Positions 50,026-59,610 of a stretch of DNA of 64,000 nucleotides are shown here, piece by piece (the first letter of the stretch is position 1; each line of letters starts with the position of its first letter). A program made the translations under genes and the position numbers. Below the pieces are notes generated by a model that saw only the letters and a program-made list of their open reading frames with translations, was not told where the DNA came from and did no database searches. This stretch comes from Turnera subulata (Eukaryota; Streptophyta; Magnoliopsida; Malpighiales; Passifloraceae), in the NCBI GenBank assembly GCA_028386065.3, contig JAKUCV010001006.1, positions 46,539 through 110,538 on the forward strand, written 5' to 3'.

Positions 50026-50410
50026 GGGATGTTTATCCCAGTACTTTGTTTGATTTTGGGATGTTCTATTCCCGTGCTTTGAGTTTTGGTTGTTTATTTC
50101 CCTGTCTTTGGTATAAGAATAATGAGTTAAATAATAAAATGTAATAAGGATGTCGATCCTCGGTTTTGGATGGGATGTCTATCCCGGTATTTTGGTTAGG
50201 GATGTTGATCCCTGTGACTTGGTTTTGAATAATGATAATATAATTGTCACGTGGTAAGTAGTGGTACGACTCGATGGTTTAAGACTGTTTTGTGGTGGCC
50301 ATGACCTGGGTTACTTGTGATAAGCATGTCTATGCTTGGGATGTCTATCCCGTGATTATATTTGGGATGTATATTCCTGGGTTCTTATTTTTGGGATGTC
50401 GATCCCTGGG
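50026..50410 (+). repeat. Array of GGGATGTCGATCCC-type palindromes
   Basis: At least nine imperfect palindromes share the form GGGAT-GT-nn-AT-CCC: at 50026, 50058, 50147, 50172, 50199, 50322 (GCATGTCTATGC), 50338, 50364 and 50393. Spacing is irregular (16 to 120 bp). The equivalent region of the 3' LTR, about 60531-60915, keeps the array with scattered changes. Confidence 0.75.
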
Positions 50411-51004
50411 CTTTCTTGGATTTGGTCTGGCACCCGGAATGTGTTGATAACCAGGTCTGACCCCTAGCTTATCCGTGACGGGGCCCAAAAAGATAAAATT
50501 GGAAATTGGATTTTTATTTGAGTCTTTTTCGTCTTGGACCAGTTTTGGGTCGAGTTTTTGGTTCGGTATGTATTTGGCGATTTTTGCTTGTTTTCGACTT
50601 GAGTAATTTATAGTGTTGTATATTGATTGTCTATCCTTCGTCGGTGAGCACTTCGGACTCACCTCTCACCTGCGGGCTTTCATCCCGTAGGATGGATTAT
50701 TTGTGGTACAGGTTTGGCGCATTCCAGACAGGCTGCGGCGTTATCCCTTGGACAGGACTCGGATCCATGGTTGCATCATGTGTCGCATACAGTGTCTTAG
50801 TGAGTTATTAAGTCTTCCGCTATGCTACTTTTTGCTATTGTTGGGCCATTGGGCCGGTTATGATGTTATTGATGTTTTTATTTTGGGCTGTTGAGTTCGA
50901 GTTTCTGTTGTATACACTGTATGCTGGGTTTTGTTTGGTTGGGTCGTTACAGTTCCGGCACGTGTTTACTGTGTATGGTAAATACGGGTCAGGGCGTTTC
51001 ATTT

Positions 51005-51016
51005 TGGTAGCGGAGC
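51005..51016 (+). promoter_or_regulatory. Candidate primer-binding site
   Basis: TGGTAGCGGAGC begins 4 nt after the 5' LTR end. It resembles the plant initiator-Met site TGGTATCAGAGC but differs at three positions. GGTAGCGGAGC recurs at 51519-51529, after another LTR-like end. Confidence 0.4.
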
Positions 51017-51364
51017 TCCAGAACTCCTCTAGTACGGTGCAGGGTTCGGGGACGAACGTAGCGGAAGCTGGTGGGCCTGTGACACTCTGGGGTCTATGAG
51101 GGCGGGAAGTATACGCTGGTGCCGGGATGAGCATGGACAAGAAGCGGCTTCTGGCAGGCTTCTAGACGGAGGGGCACGAGAATGAACCGATCCACACCGG
51201 AATAGGAGAGATCCTGAGACTGTGTAGGGATGGGGCTGCACAGTTAGAGCGATTTCAAGGTTGTACAGGTATGCGACTGAACAATTGAGAGTAGCTTAAA
51301 CGGTTTGATGGGTACTAATTATACCAACAAGGTGCACCTACCTTTTCGGTGCTCTAGCTAGAAA

Positions 51365-51514
51365 AACTCCAAAGTTAAACGTGCTTGACTTGGAGCAATT
51401 CTAGGATGGGTGACCTCCTGGGAAGTTTTCCCCGGAAACGTGCGAGTGAAAACAAAGCATGTTGGAAACGTCCCGTGTTGGTCTGTAGTGACAGTCGACA
51501 AGCCGGGACGTTAC
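51365..51514 (+). repeat. 5S rRNA-like segment joined to an LTR-like end
   Basis: 51365-51427 reads AACTCCAAAGTTAAACGTGC and later CTAGGATGGGTGACCTCCTG and GGGAAGTT, which match the internal-control-region part of plant 5S rRNA with changes. The segment ends GGGACGTTACA (51514) and is followed by GGTAGCGGAGC. 5S-derived sequence inside LTRs is known from Cassandra-type elements. This could be a fragment of such an LTR within element 4. Confidence 0.55.
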
Positions 51515-51955
51515 AGTCGGTAGCGGAGCGGGCGTTAGGTCTTGTTGGGTAGTCTTTGTGAGTTTGTTGTTCTTGTTTGCATAGTTCGATCCATTTGTTT
51601 ATTATTTTATATCATTTTAGTTAGTGCATTATGGATCCAGTCAAGGGACGCCAACTGTCGCAGAACATTCACATAAGAGGTAAATGATGCCATAAATAAG
51701 CGGAAACATAAATATTATTAATATTACTAAAAACATTAATATTACATTGATATTTTATAAAAAAAATAAAAAAATACATTCATCTTCTCGGAACAACGTT
51801 GACCCTGAAGCTATTGGGGCATTGTTGATGTTGACCCTGATGATGTCGTTCCAAGAGAACCACATGCCGCCTGCGTTGTTCTGACCAGGAAGCTCGAACC
51901 GGTTTGCTGGAGGGAACTGGAGTGGGATGACACCGTGATCGTCTTCAGGCTGCCA

Positions 51956-52462
51956 TTAGGTCTCCGTGAGAAGAACCATGTTTGGCTTGCACTGGTTCTT
52001 CAGGTCCCTCAGGGTATGCGAGAACTCCTGGGAACGCCTAGCGACTCCTCTGCAGTTCCACACCAGTAGTCGGGCCTTTGGCCAAGTTGGAGGTAACCGA
52101 GTGACTCTAGGCATGCTTTGGGCAGTCATCGAGAGCTGGTAGTAGGTGCCTTGGTCCAGGGAATGGCAAGTGGGCTCTAGGTTGAACTTCTGAAGTCTTT
52201 CAGAGATGAAAAACATGACAGAATTGGCCGAGCCATAGAAGGAGGTCCTCTGGGTGCCTTGGTCCTCTAGGAAGAACGTCTCTTCCATGGGAGTGACGAA
52301 GAACCTCGATGAGTAAAGTTCGTCGACGAAGGCCAGACGGGGCATTCTGCCGAGCTCGTTCGGTAGTTCCTCTGGACGCTCGTTGATCATGCTGTAGGCC
52401 AGCCGGTTTCTTCTGCCTAGGTTGGCACCTTCGACGAAGAAGACGGATGATGGAGCAGGCAT
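51956..52462 (-). CDS. Antisense ORF of element 4, 168 residues, endonuclease-like C-terminus
   Basis: ATG at 52462 opens 168 codons. The first ~120 residues (MPAPSSVFFVEGANLGRRNR onward) are not recognised. The last ~40 (KARLLVWNCRGVARRSQEFS and CKPNMVLLTET) look like the start of the endonuclease/exonuclease/phosphatase fold of plant LINEs, whose hallmark is WNCRG...PD(I/L)..L.ET. After the stop the same frame continues with a fold-like GGMWFSWNDIIRVNI, so the ORF may be truncated. A TATA box lies about 115 bp upstream on this strand. It reads opposite to the LTRs, so it is not part of a normal gag-pol. Function unknown. Confidence 0.5.
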   Translation of the reverse strand: MPAPSSVFFVEGANLGRRNRLAYSMINERPEELPNELGRMPRLAFVDELYSSRFFVTPMEETFFLEDQGTQRTSFYGSANSVMFFISERLQKFNLEPTCHSLDQGTYYQLSMTAQSMPRVTRLPPTWPKARLLVWNCRGVARRSQEFSHTLRDLKNQCKPNMVLLTET

Positions 52463-52574
52463 TCTGTCTGGGCGAGTTATGTGTTTTCTCTGAATGTGTT
52501 TGTGTTTATTTTTCAGAACGTGTTACAAAACTTGCTTTCTAATGCTTTTGATGATTTGCTTCTCACCGCACTGT

Positions 52575-52582
52575 CTTTTATA
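52575..52582 (-). promoter_or_regulatory. TATA box of the antisense ORF
   Basis: TATAAAAG, within GAGTATAAAAGACAG on the minus strand, sits 113-120 bp before the ATG at 52462, a normal leader length for a plant polymerase II gene. Confidence 0.5.
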
Positions 52583-53454
52583 CTCTTAGGGGAGAGTATG
52601 GTTACCGTTTTGTTTTTCCAAGTTTAGACCCCACCTATCCCCGGGAAGGTCTAAAGGATTTTTCGATGATGGAAAAAGCAGATTCCCTTCACAAAGCTCC
52701 AAATCGTTTCCATTCTTCAAGGTGTTGTTTTTGAAAATTTTGCCGTTGCTTCATTTCTTGCTTCGTTACTTTATACGTTTTTCGGGCTACAAATGCCAAT
52801 GTTTTTCAGCTCTTTTCCATCTTACGATTTTCTATCGCCCTGGCTACCTTGGCGTTTCTTTTTATGGTTTTTCTATATTTTCATGCATCTTTTATCAAGT
52901 TCATTCGTGACCGTTGAGGCTAAACTGATGGGACCGTACCTCGAGTAGAGTGCATGTGCGACAAGCTTACACCTGTTCGGACATCATGGAGGGATACAAG
53001 ACTTGACAGACGTTTTTGGCTCATGCGGAATTTGTGAACAAGTGGATAACATTTCTATCGAGGGACACAGGACGCTCTCGTGATCATCGCCTTGCAAGTT
53101 AACGGATGTCTTTTTCACTAGGGAAACCGACGTCATCGTTAACTCTGCATGTCACGTTTCTCGGGATCGAGGATGTTTACGATCGATCTAGAGCGCCAAA
53201 CATGAAAACATGTTTTGTTTAACTTCTTTATGTTTTGGTTTTGTTAAACGAGTTTTATTTTTAATTTCTTTATGTTTGATTTATATCCTTATTGTTGATT
53301 TTTATTCTGCTTTGAGATGTTTTGATTTTCTGTTTAACATAAGACTTCGTAACATAAGAGTTTTGATTTAAAAAGAAAACTTATTTTATTTAATTTATAA
53401 CGGTTTACAACGGAGAAGAAGCACTCTAAGGAGTTACTTGCTTCTCAAGATCTT
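52583..53454. other. Element 4 internal sequence, no gene recognised
   Basis: The sequence has mixed composition and no long frame. The part nearest 53454 continues the minus-strand ORF that was cut by the solo LTR: reading through the restored TTACA site, that frame stays open for about a dozen codons. Confidence 0.4.
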
Positions 53455-53459
53455 TTACA

Positions 53460-56400
53460 TGAAATACCCGTATCCCAATTTTACAAATAAAATACTTGAA
53501 TAAAGGAAATTACCAAAATACCCCTGAAACCCGGGACACAAAATCCAATATCAACAATATCCAAAATTCTTAATAAAAAGAGATGTCATAATAAACATAG
53601 TCAAACTGGCTTAGCAAGCCTCAACTCAAACCCGGCATCCTGCTGATACATCATCAATAGTAAATCCCAGCAATCCGCCGACAGAATAATCCAAAATCAA
53701 TAGTGACATCTCAAATAAAAACCAATGCAGCGGAAGAAACACACGGAGTAAAAATAAGAGAAACAAAAACAACATGCATGCCGACTCTATGGATCCATCT
53801 GGGAGATCAAGCACAGCTACCTGCTGAGATAACCACGTCCGTACTCTGGAAGGATGGAAAGTGACTGCACGCTATCTAAAGTCTGAAAAACAACGTTGGC
53901 GATTATGTGAGTCGCCTACTCAGTGAGCAATATAAGTCTAATTATAAGAGTGTGCAGATCAAGTCCGAAAGGAAAGAAGAGCAACAAGACAAGCATGTAA
54001 ACATACAACAACCAGTACTAACATGCCAACACAATCAAGCAAACATTTCATTATTCTCCATCTGTTGTGTGTTAAGTTTTCTTATTATGATTTATTATTC
54101 AGGGCCCCTACTGTATGCGTCGAGCTCGGTCCCGTCTCATGAGACAACCAGGCATAAGCCCAAATACAACCAGGCACGAAGCCCAACATATCCATAGAGA
54201 GAGAGAGAGACAGAGAGAAAGAGGGAGGTAGAAAGAGGGAGGTAGAAGGAGGGAGGTAGAACCGGTCATTACAGACCCATATGCAAATCCGCATAACACT
54301 TGCCATTCCGCAAGCAAACCCGAGGGGTATCACTTCCTGCTCGAACCAACCGGTCATCAGCACACAGTAGCCTAACTTCTACTGTACATTATTCATATTC
54401 GCAAATTACGAGTTCATGTGTGCCAAGAGATTGTGATTTAACAGGGTTGTGTGATAAAACAGCTCAAACAGATATCCGGGTCTCCGACCCACAATACATC
54501 ACACCAAACACCCAGAATCACACCACATGTCATAATCCATAACTAATCCAATCATCCAGCTCATAAGCAAAAAGTACACTTAGGCACACAATACAGATTA
54601 CAGCATGTTAGCAAACAAGCATGCAACTCAAACAAACCAATCCAACAAGCTCATGCATACAAACATAAAAAGACATATAAAGTCACCTCAGCGACGATTG
54701 TCCCGTGGAGCTTTTCCCAAAACAGATCCTCCAGCTCCCGAGGTGTTACCCGTGCCTGAATACCGGCACACACAACAAATTACAAACAATTACAATAAAA
54801 ATGTGCATGCATGTAACTATAATGCTCAACTGAGTTAAACCCGTCCCTAGTTAGCCAATTATGAAATTCCTGGGTCTAAACCCGACTTAACGTTCTCTCA
54901 CCAAAACTCCGAGTATCGGGACCTAAGGTTCACCGGGCTTAAGCCCAACTAAGTCCAAGAGTAGTTCCCGGGACTATGGCCCACTCATTATGTCCTTTAC
55001 GAGTTTCCGGCCTAAAACCCATTCTAAGCCCAAATTCATTTTCCGGGCCTAAAGCCCACTTCCTTAAGTCCTTATTTAACCAATTATAGAATTGGGCTTA
55101 AAGCCCGTTACTTAAGTCCAAGGTCAACTCGATCCCAAAGATTCCCGGCCTAAAGGTTCTACCCGTATCGGTAAATTCCAGGTTATACACACTCACAGCC
55201 CCGCACCCGGTATTCCACTAAATAATTTCAATTCCCGATACATAATTATACTTACACTAATTATTACATGCCATGAATGAATACAAATTACACAACCAAG
55301 TAATACCGTTAAATGCCAGAACTAAACCCGAGCCTTCGCCGGAAAATTCCCGAGCCTCGCCGGAAAATTCCCGAGCCTTCGCCGGATTCCGGTGATCCCG
55401 TCGGAAAACACCAAAGCTGCCATAAACGAAGCCAACTTTCAACCAATCAACTCAACAACACCACAACATCAAACAGAACTCTACACAGGTCCTTTGAATT
55501 CCGAATTGAAAAGAAACAGATGGAAGAGAGAGCCCTTACCCGGAAGCTTACTGCCGGAACCGAACCTCAACTCTCCTGCTAGCAGAACACACTCACACAC
55601 CCGGCACCTCACTGCCGGAACACACACCCGCAGCCACGAACTCACCCGTCCACGACAACCACCGGCCAACAGCACACACAGCACAACCACGCGCACGAAA
55701 ACAACCAACGATCCACCACCAATCTGACCAGAGACTACACAACAACAACAACACAATCACCACACACCACACAGACCCACCACCGTCCGGCCACCACAAA
55801 GACCCACAACAAAATACCAACACAAAACCGGAAGAAAAATCAAAACCGAGTAGAAGAAGAATAGAGGAGAAGACGAAAGAGAAGGGCAAGGAACTCACCC
55901 GTGCTTGAAGCTTCTCCCCGCACTGACTGCAGCGGCGGCGACGACGTGCTCCGGCCGCGACGAGAGACCAAACGGCGAGGAGCTGCGTGGAGAGGCAAGG
56001 AGACAACGGCGACAGTCGAGGTGAGGAGGTTTCGTGGAAGAGAGGAGTAACAGAGAGAGAGAAAACGAGAGGAGAAGGAAGAAGGGAGAGGGAAGAGAGA
56101 AAGAAAAGAAAGAGAGAGAAGGAAGGTAGGAGGGAGGCGGCGCCGGTTTGGAGAAGAAGAGAAAAAGAGAAATAAGAAAGAAGAAGAAAAGAAAAGGAAA
56201 AGAAGAAGGGGAGTGGCCGGCTAGGGTTTGGCCGTTCCTAGTGGACGACATGTCGTTCCACTAGGCGCGGTCAACCCCCCTGGTCAACGCGTTTCTGTTT
56301 TTTTTTTTAAAACAGTCCCAAAACGACGTAGTTCTACTAGCACCCTCGTTAATCTTCGCGTTTCACCCCGTTCTCGAATCCGTTTCCAACGGAACCCGAA

Positions 56401-56548
56401 CCATGAACGACACCAACTTAAAATTGACATTTCCAAGGCATAGTGATCAATTTCCTCGACTAAAACTCGAAAATATCCCAAGGGTAAAATTGGAATAAAA
56501 ATTTCAAAAATTCCGAAAAATCAAATTATGAAAATTCGGGGCGTTACA
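53460..56548 (-). mobile_element. Solo LTR (3.1 kb) nested in element 4
   Basis: On the minus strand it starts TGTAACGCCCCGAATTTTC (56548) and ends CGGGTATTTCA (53460). It is flanked by a perfect duplication TTACA (53455-53459 and 56549-56553). Its layout mirrors element 4 LTRs without sequence identity: a pyrimidine-rich tract (56215-55990 on the minus strand), a GC-rich leader, and a donor-like GG|GTGAGTTC (GT at 55898-55897). It also carries a purine-repeat block (about 54197-54262) and an array of GGGCCTAAAGCCC palindromes. No internal region is present. Confidence 0.9.
54843..55157 (-). repeat. Array of GGGCCTAAAGCCC-type palindromes
   Basis: About seven imperfect inverted repeats of the form GGGC(C/T)TAA(A)GCCC, such as GGGCTTAAGCCC, GGGCCTAAAGCCC and GGGCTTAAAGCCC, occur within 320 bp of the solo LTR. 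No coding frame uses them. Confidence 0.65.
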
Positions 56549-56897
56549 TTACAAGCTTTTGTATGTTCTTCACGTGGGCAAAGAGTTCCGCACACGCCAG
56601 TTCTATCTGCATCACCTCCGAGCTGACCTTCTTCAGTGAGACGTTCAGCTGCGATAGCGTCTGCAGTGGAGTGCTGCTTTCAGTCGTTGCTTTGCCCTTC
56701 TGATCATCAGCTTCTTTACCGGCACGCTTCTTTCGCCGTCTGCTAGAGACGACCATGTGTTCTTTCAGACCGACGATGTTCGTCTTAAAGCGCTTTTTTG
56801 GCGATTCTTCATAGGAGCTTGTCGGGAAAGCAGTACCACCGATGTAGCTGTTATCCTCGGAGTCTGAGGTGGTTCTTGATCTTAGTGGAGAGTCCAT
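56544..56897 (-). CDS. Antisense ORF of element 4, small basic/coiled-coil protein, cut by the solo LTR
   Basis: ATG at 56897 opens 117 codons. The original frame ended further left, because the solo LTR at 56548 interrupts it and supplies an artificial stop. The N-terminus is Ser/Thr-rich. Two basic clusters (SPKKRFK and SSRRRKKRAGK) look like nuclear localisation signals. The C-terminal third (LQTLSQLNVSLKKVSSEVMQ) has heptad spacing suitable for a coiled coil. A CTATAAG box lies about 40 bp upstream on the same strand. I do not recognise the family. It reads against the LTR direction, as antisense ORFs of some plant gypsy lineages do. Confidence 0.5.
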   Translation of the reverse strand: MDSPLRSRTTSDSEDNSYIGGTAFPTSSYEESPKKRFKTNIVGLKEHMVVSSRRRKKRAGKEADDQKGKATTESSTPLQTLSQLNVSLKKVSSEVMQIELACAELFAHVKNIQKLVM

Positions 56898-56933
56898 GAC
56901 TGTGTGTGAATTTGCCAGTCATGAGGTTCGGTT

Positions 56934-56940
56934 CTTATAG
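56934..56940 (-). promoter_or_regulatory. TATA box of the second antisense ORF
   Basis: CTATAAG, in CATCCTCTATAAGAACC on the minus strand, lies 37-43 bp before the ATG at 56897, leaving a very short leader. Confidence 0.4.
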
Positions 56941-58472
56941 AGGATGAGATGTCGCTTAAGGGTATAAGCGGTATCTCGTGTTGAGATTGGACACTTGACA
57001 GAGTGTGCCTGAAGCTTATCGTGGTAGGACCCACGGATAAGACGGAATTTCGAGGACAAAATTCTTTTTAAGGTGGGTAGACTGTAACAGCCTGGGTAAA
57101 AATTTGGATTTTTACCGGGACTGTAAGTCTTTTTATCGTGATTTACCGAATGAATTAATCTTGGGTAATTAATTCAAGGTAAATCGAGTGTCGTTTTCGA
57201 AACCAAGGGTTTTCCCGCGCTCGAGATTTTTTCGTGGACTTTTCGGACCTAAGTTGGTATTTTTCGGGTCCCGGAATCTTCGGAAAATCACACCGGAAAA
57301 TAACCAAGAGGGTATTAGTTATTTTCTGGTCCGGACCGGACTCGCTCCATAATGCAGACAAGCTGCATTATTGATTGTCACAGGTTGTATAGTATTTTTC
57401 TCTTTATAAAAAAGAAGAGGAAGAAAGCAGGAGAGGAGAGGAAGGAAAGAAAAAAAAAGAGAGAGAAAAGAAGAGAGAAAAAAAAGAGAAAAAAAAGAAG
57501 AAAAAGGAAAAAAAAGGAAAAAAAAGGAAAAACGGAAAAAAAAAAGAGAAGAAGAAGAAAAAAAAAAAGGAAAGAAAAAAAAAGGAAAAAAACAATACAG
57601 AAAATAAAAAAAAGAGAAGAAAGGAAAATAGAAAAAAAAAAGAAGGGAAAACCCGGGAGTGAACAGTGCCGTCACCCTTCCCTCTCGGGTCACTGTTCAC
57701 GCGAAGCCGTCTCGCGTCGTCGTGGACGTCACCGCCGCCATCAGCATGCTTGCCGTGCCGTCGCGATGCTTGGTTCCGCCGCCTGACGGGACGTGACGCG
57801 CCGTTGACCCGGCGGAGAACCCGCGGATCTAGCTTCTCCGCGCCTGCCGCCTCACGCCGACGACGCAGCGCCGCCCTTCCACCGCTCCTCGCGTCGCCAG
57901 TGTTAGAACAATATCCCTACGCTAGGGGGGGTGAATAGCGTTTTTCGGATTAAAACAAAATAAGCAGGAAATAATTGCGGAATTGAAAGATTGAAGGACA
58001 CAAGGATCTTTATACTGGTTCACACACAACTAACTTGTGGCTAATCCAGTCCTTCAAGTCTCACTTGAAGATTTCACTATCTAGTGTTAAGCTTACAGGT
58101 GCTTAACAAACCGTTACAACCTAGGAATTCTAGTCACAAGAATCCTAAACCTGAGAGTTCAAGTCACATGAACCTCAGCACTCTTGCTTGAAGATACCTC
58201 ACTTCAAGACTTCTCACACAGGAAGATATACCCTCTTCTTATGTATCTCAACAAGGGAACTAACATCCCTTAAGGTGTATGAATATACAATTCAATCACT
58301 CAAACAAAGAACTCTCTCAAAGAGCAGATATGAGTATATAGAATTAAGCTCTAAAAGGCAACTCTCAAATCCTCAACAGGATATTGGCTCAATAATAATT
58401 TTGATGAATGTATGGAATGAATGCTTGAATGTTGAGAGTTGATTCCTTTGTGAAAGAGAGGTTTAAGGCCTC

Positions 58473-58480
58473 TATTTATA
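58473..58480 (-). promoter_or_regulatory. TATA box downstream of the palindrome array
   Basis: GCTATAAATAGAGGCC on the minus strand is a canonical plant TATA box. It lies about 98 bp downstream of the nearest palindrome in that orientation, placing the array where upstream activating sites normally sit. Confidence 0.6.
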
Positions 58481-58577
58481 GCTCAAAACATGCATATAGT
58501 CGTTAGGAACAAGTTCTGAATACTTTAAGAAAAGTTAGCATGCTTGTCTGAAAAAAAATGTTTGATTCCAACGGCAC

Positions 58578-59035
58578 AACATCGATGTTTTGTCACACAA
58601 CATCGATGTTTGTCCGTTGGATTTGAATAATTGAGCCAACGGTAACTAAAACATCGATGTTTGCATTGTCAACATCGATGTTTTAAGAGACAACATCGAT
58701 GTTGAACAACCAAACATCGATGTTTTTGTGCCTCGCAAAAACATATATGAAAGACAATTTATATGAACATCGATGTTGGATTGTAAACATCGATGTTTTG
58801 ACCAACAGTCACAAGAACATCGATGTTTTATAATCCAACATCGATGTTTTAGAGCTACTGCCAAAAAGATTAAAAGTCGACTTGATGCAACATCAATGTT
58901 GTACTCAGAACATCGATGTGTTTAAAGCACAACATCGATGTTCTTGACACAACATCGATGTTTTATGTCTACGGCAAATTTTTTGATTTTGTTGAAGGAA
59001 ATAACATCGATGTTGGACAAAGGAACATCGATGTT
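58578..59035. repeat. Helically phased array of the palindrome AACATCGATGTT (16 copies)
   Basis: Copies start at 58578, 58599, 58650, 58671, 58692, 58713, 58766, 58786, 58816, 58837, 58889, 58909, 58931, 58951, 59003 and 59024. Fourteen are perfect 12-bp palindromes. The one at 58889 has ATCAAT, and the one at 58909 has an extra G before the last TT. Adjacent copies are mostly 20-22 bp apart, and clusters repeat at about 72-74 bp. Spacers are not conserved. Confidence 0.97.
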
Positions 59036-59494
59036 TAAGACTCAAAAACCAGTTTTATGACTTACATGATTTATGAAGATGCATGAGGAAAATGATTTTT
59101 GGTTTGAGCCAATATCTAGGAGAAGTTAAGAGTTTAACCTTGTACAATAGGGTCCTAACTCTTTCTTGCTCTTCTTGTATTTCAACTCTTGATCACATTG
59201 TCTCTAGCACTTGTTCTTTTCAATACTTGATCGCATGTGGTTGAGAACTTTGTTCTTTTCTTGATTTCTTTTTGCTTCAAGTCATGTCATCAATTGAGCC
59301 AAGGTTTGTCATTATCAAAACCATGAAATAAAAACAATGAAGCATGAGTTCTAATAGCCAGCGTCGCCTCTTGCCCGCGCTAGCTTCCCTCTCGTTGTAG
59401 CGCCGCCGTCGCCGTTCCTAAGGTAAGAACCCGACTCATCTCGGCGGGTCGCGGCCGGGTCACGCCTTCCCTGGGTCTGGGTTGCCGGGTTGGA

Positions 59495-59610
<116 letters not shown>

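Larger units (their letters stand above)
48198..51001 (+). repeat. Element 4 5' LTR (2.8 kb)
   Basis: It has a TATA box TATAAAAA at 48522-48529, then a purine-only tract, a GC-rich leader (about 48730-49007) ending at donor-like ACG|GTAAGAA (GT at 49008), an AT-rich stretch, a 76-bp exon-like block bounded by GTAG| and |GTGAGG (49852-49927), a palindrome array, and a final acceptor-like GGTACAG| (exon-like from 50712). It is repeated with high similarity at 57083-61507. Confidence 0.88.
57901..59356 (-). mobile_element. LTR-like insertion carrying a palindrome array
   Basis: Read on the minus strand it begins TATTAGAACTC and ends ATATTGTTCTAACA, i.e. TR...CA with a 9-bp inverted TRTTAGAAC. 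It is flanked by GCCAG (57896-57900 and 59357-59361), which fits a 5-bp LTR-type duplication. The uninterrupted 5' LTR (near 48947-48954) instead suggests an 8-bp duplication GCGTCGCC (57891-57898 and 59361-59368), which would fit a hAT-type element. A minus-strand TATAAATA and the TGTTAGAACA...GGGGGGGTGAATAG end favour an LTR. No coding frame is present. Confidence 0.65.

Noticed and set aside
58646..58864. Minus-strand frame rich in KHRC/KTSM repeats
   Set aside because: It is a translation of the AACATCGATGTT palindrome array. The repeats come from the DNA motif, and there is no gene context.
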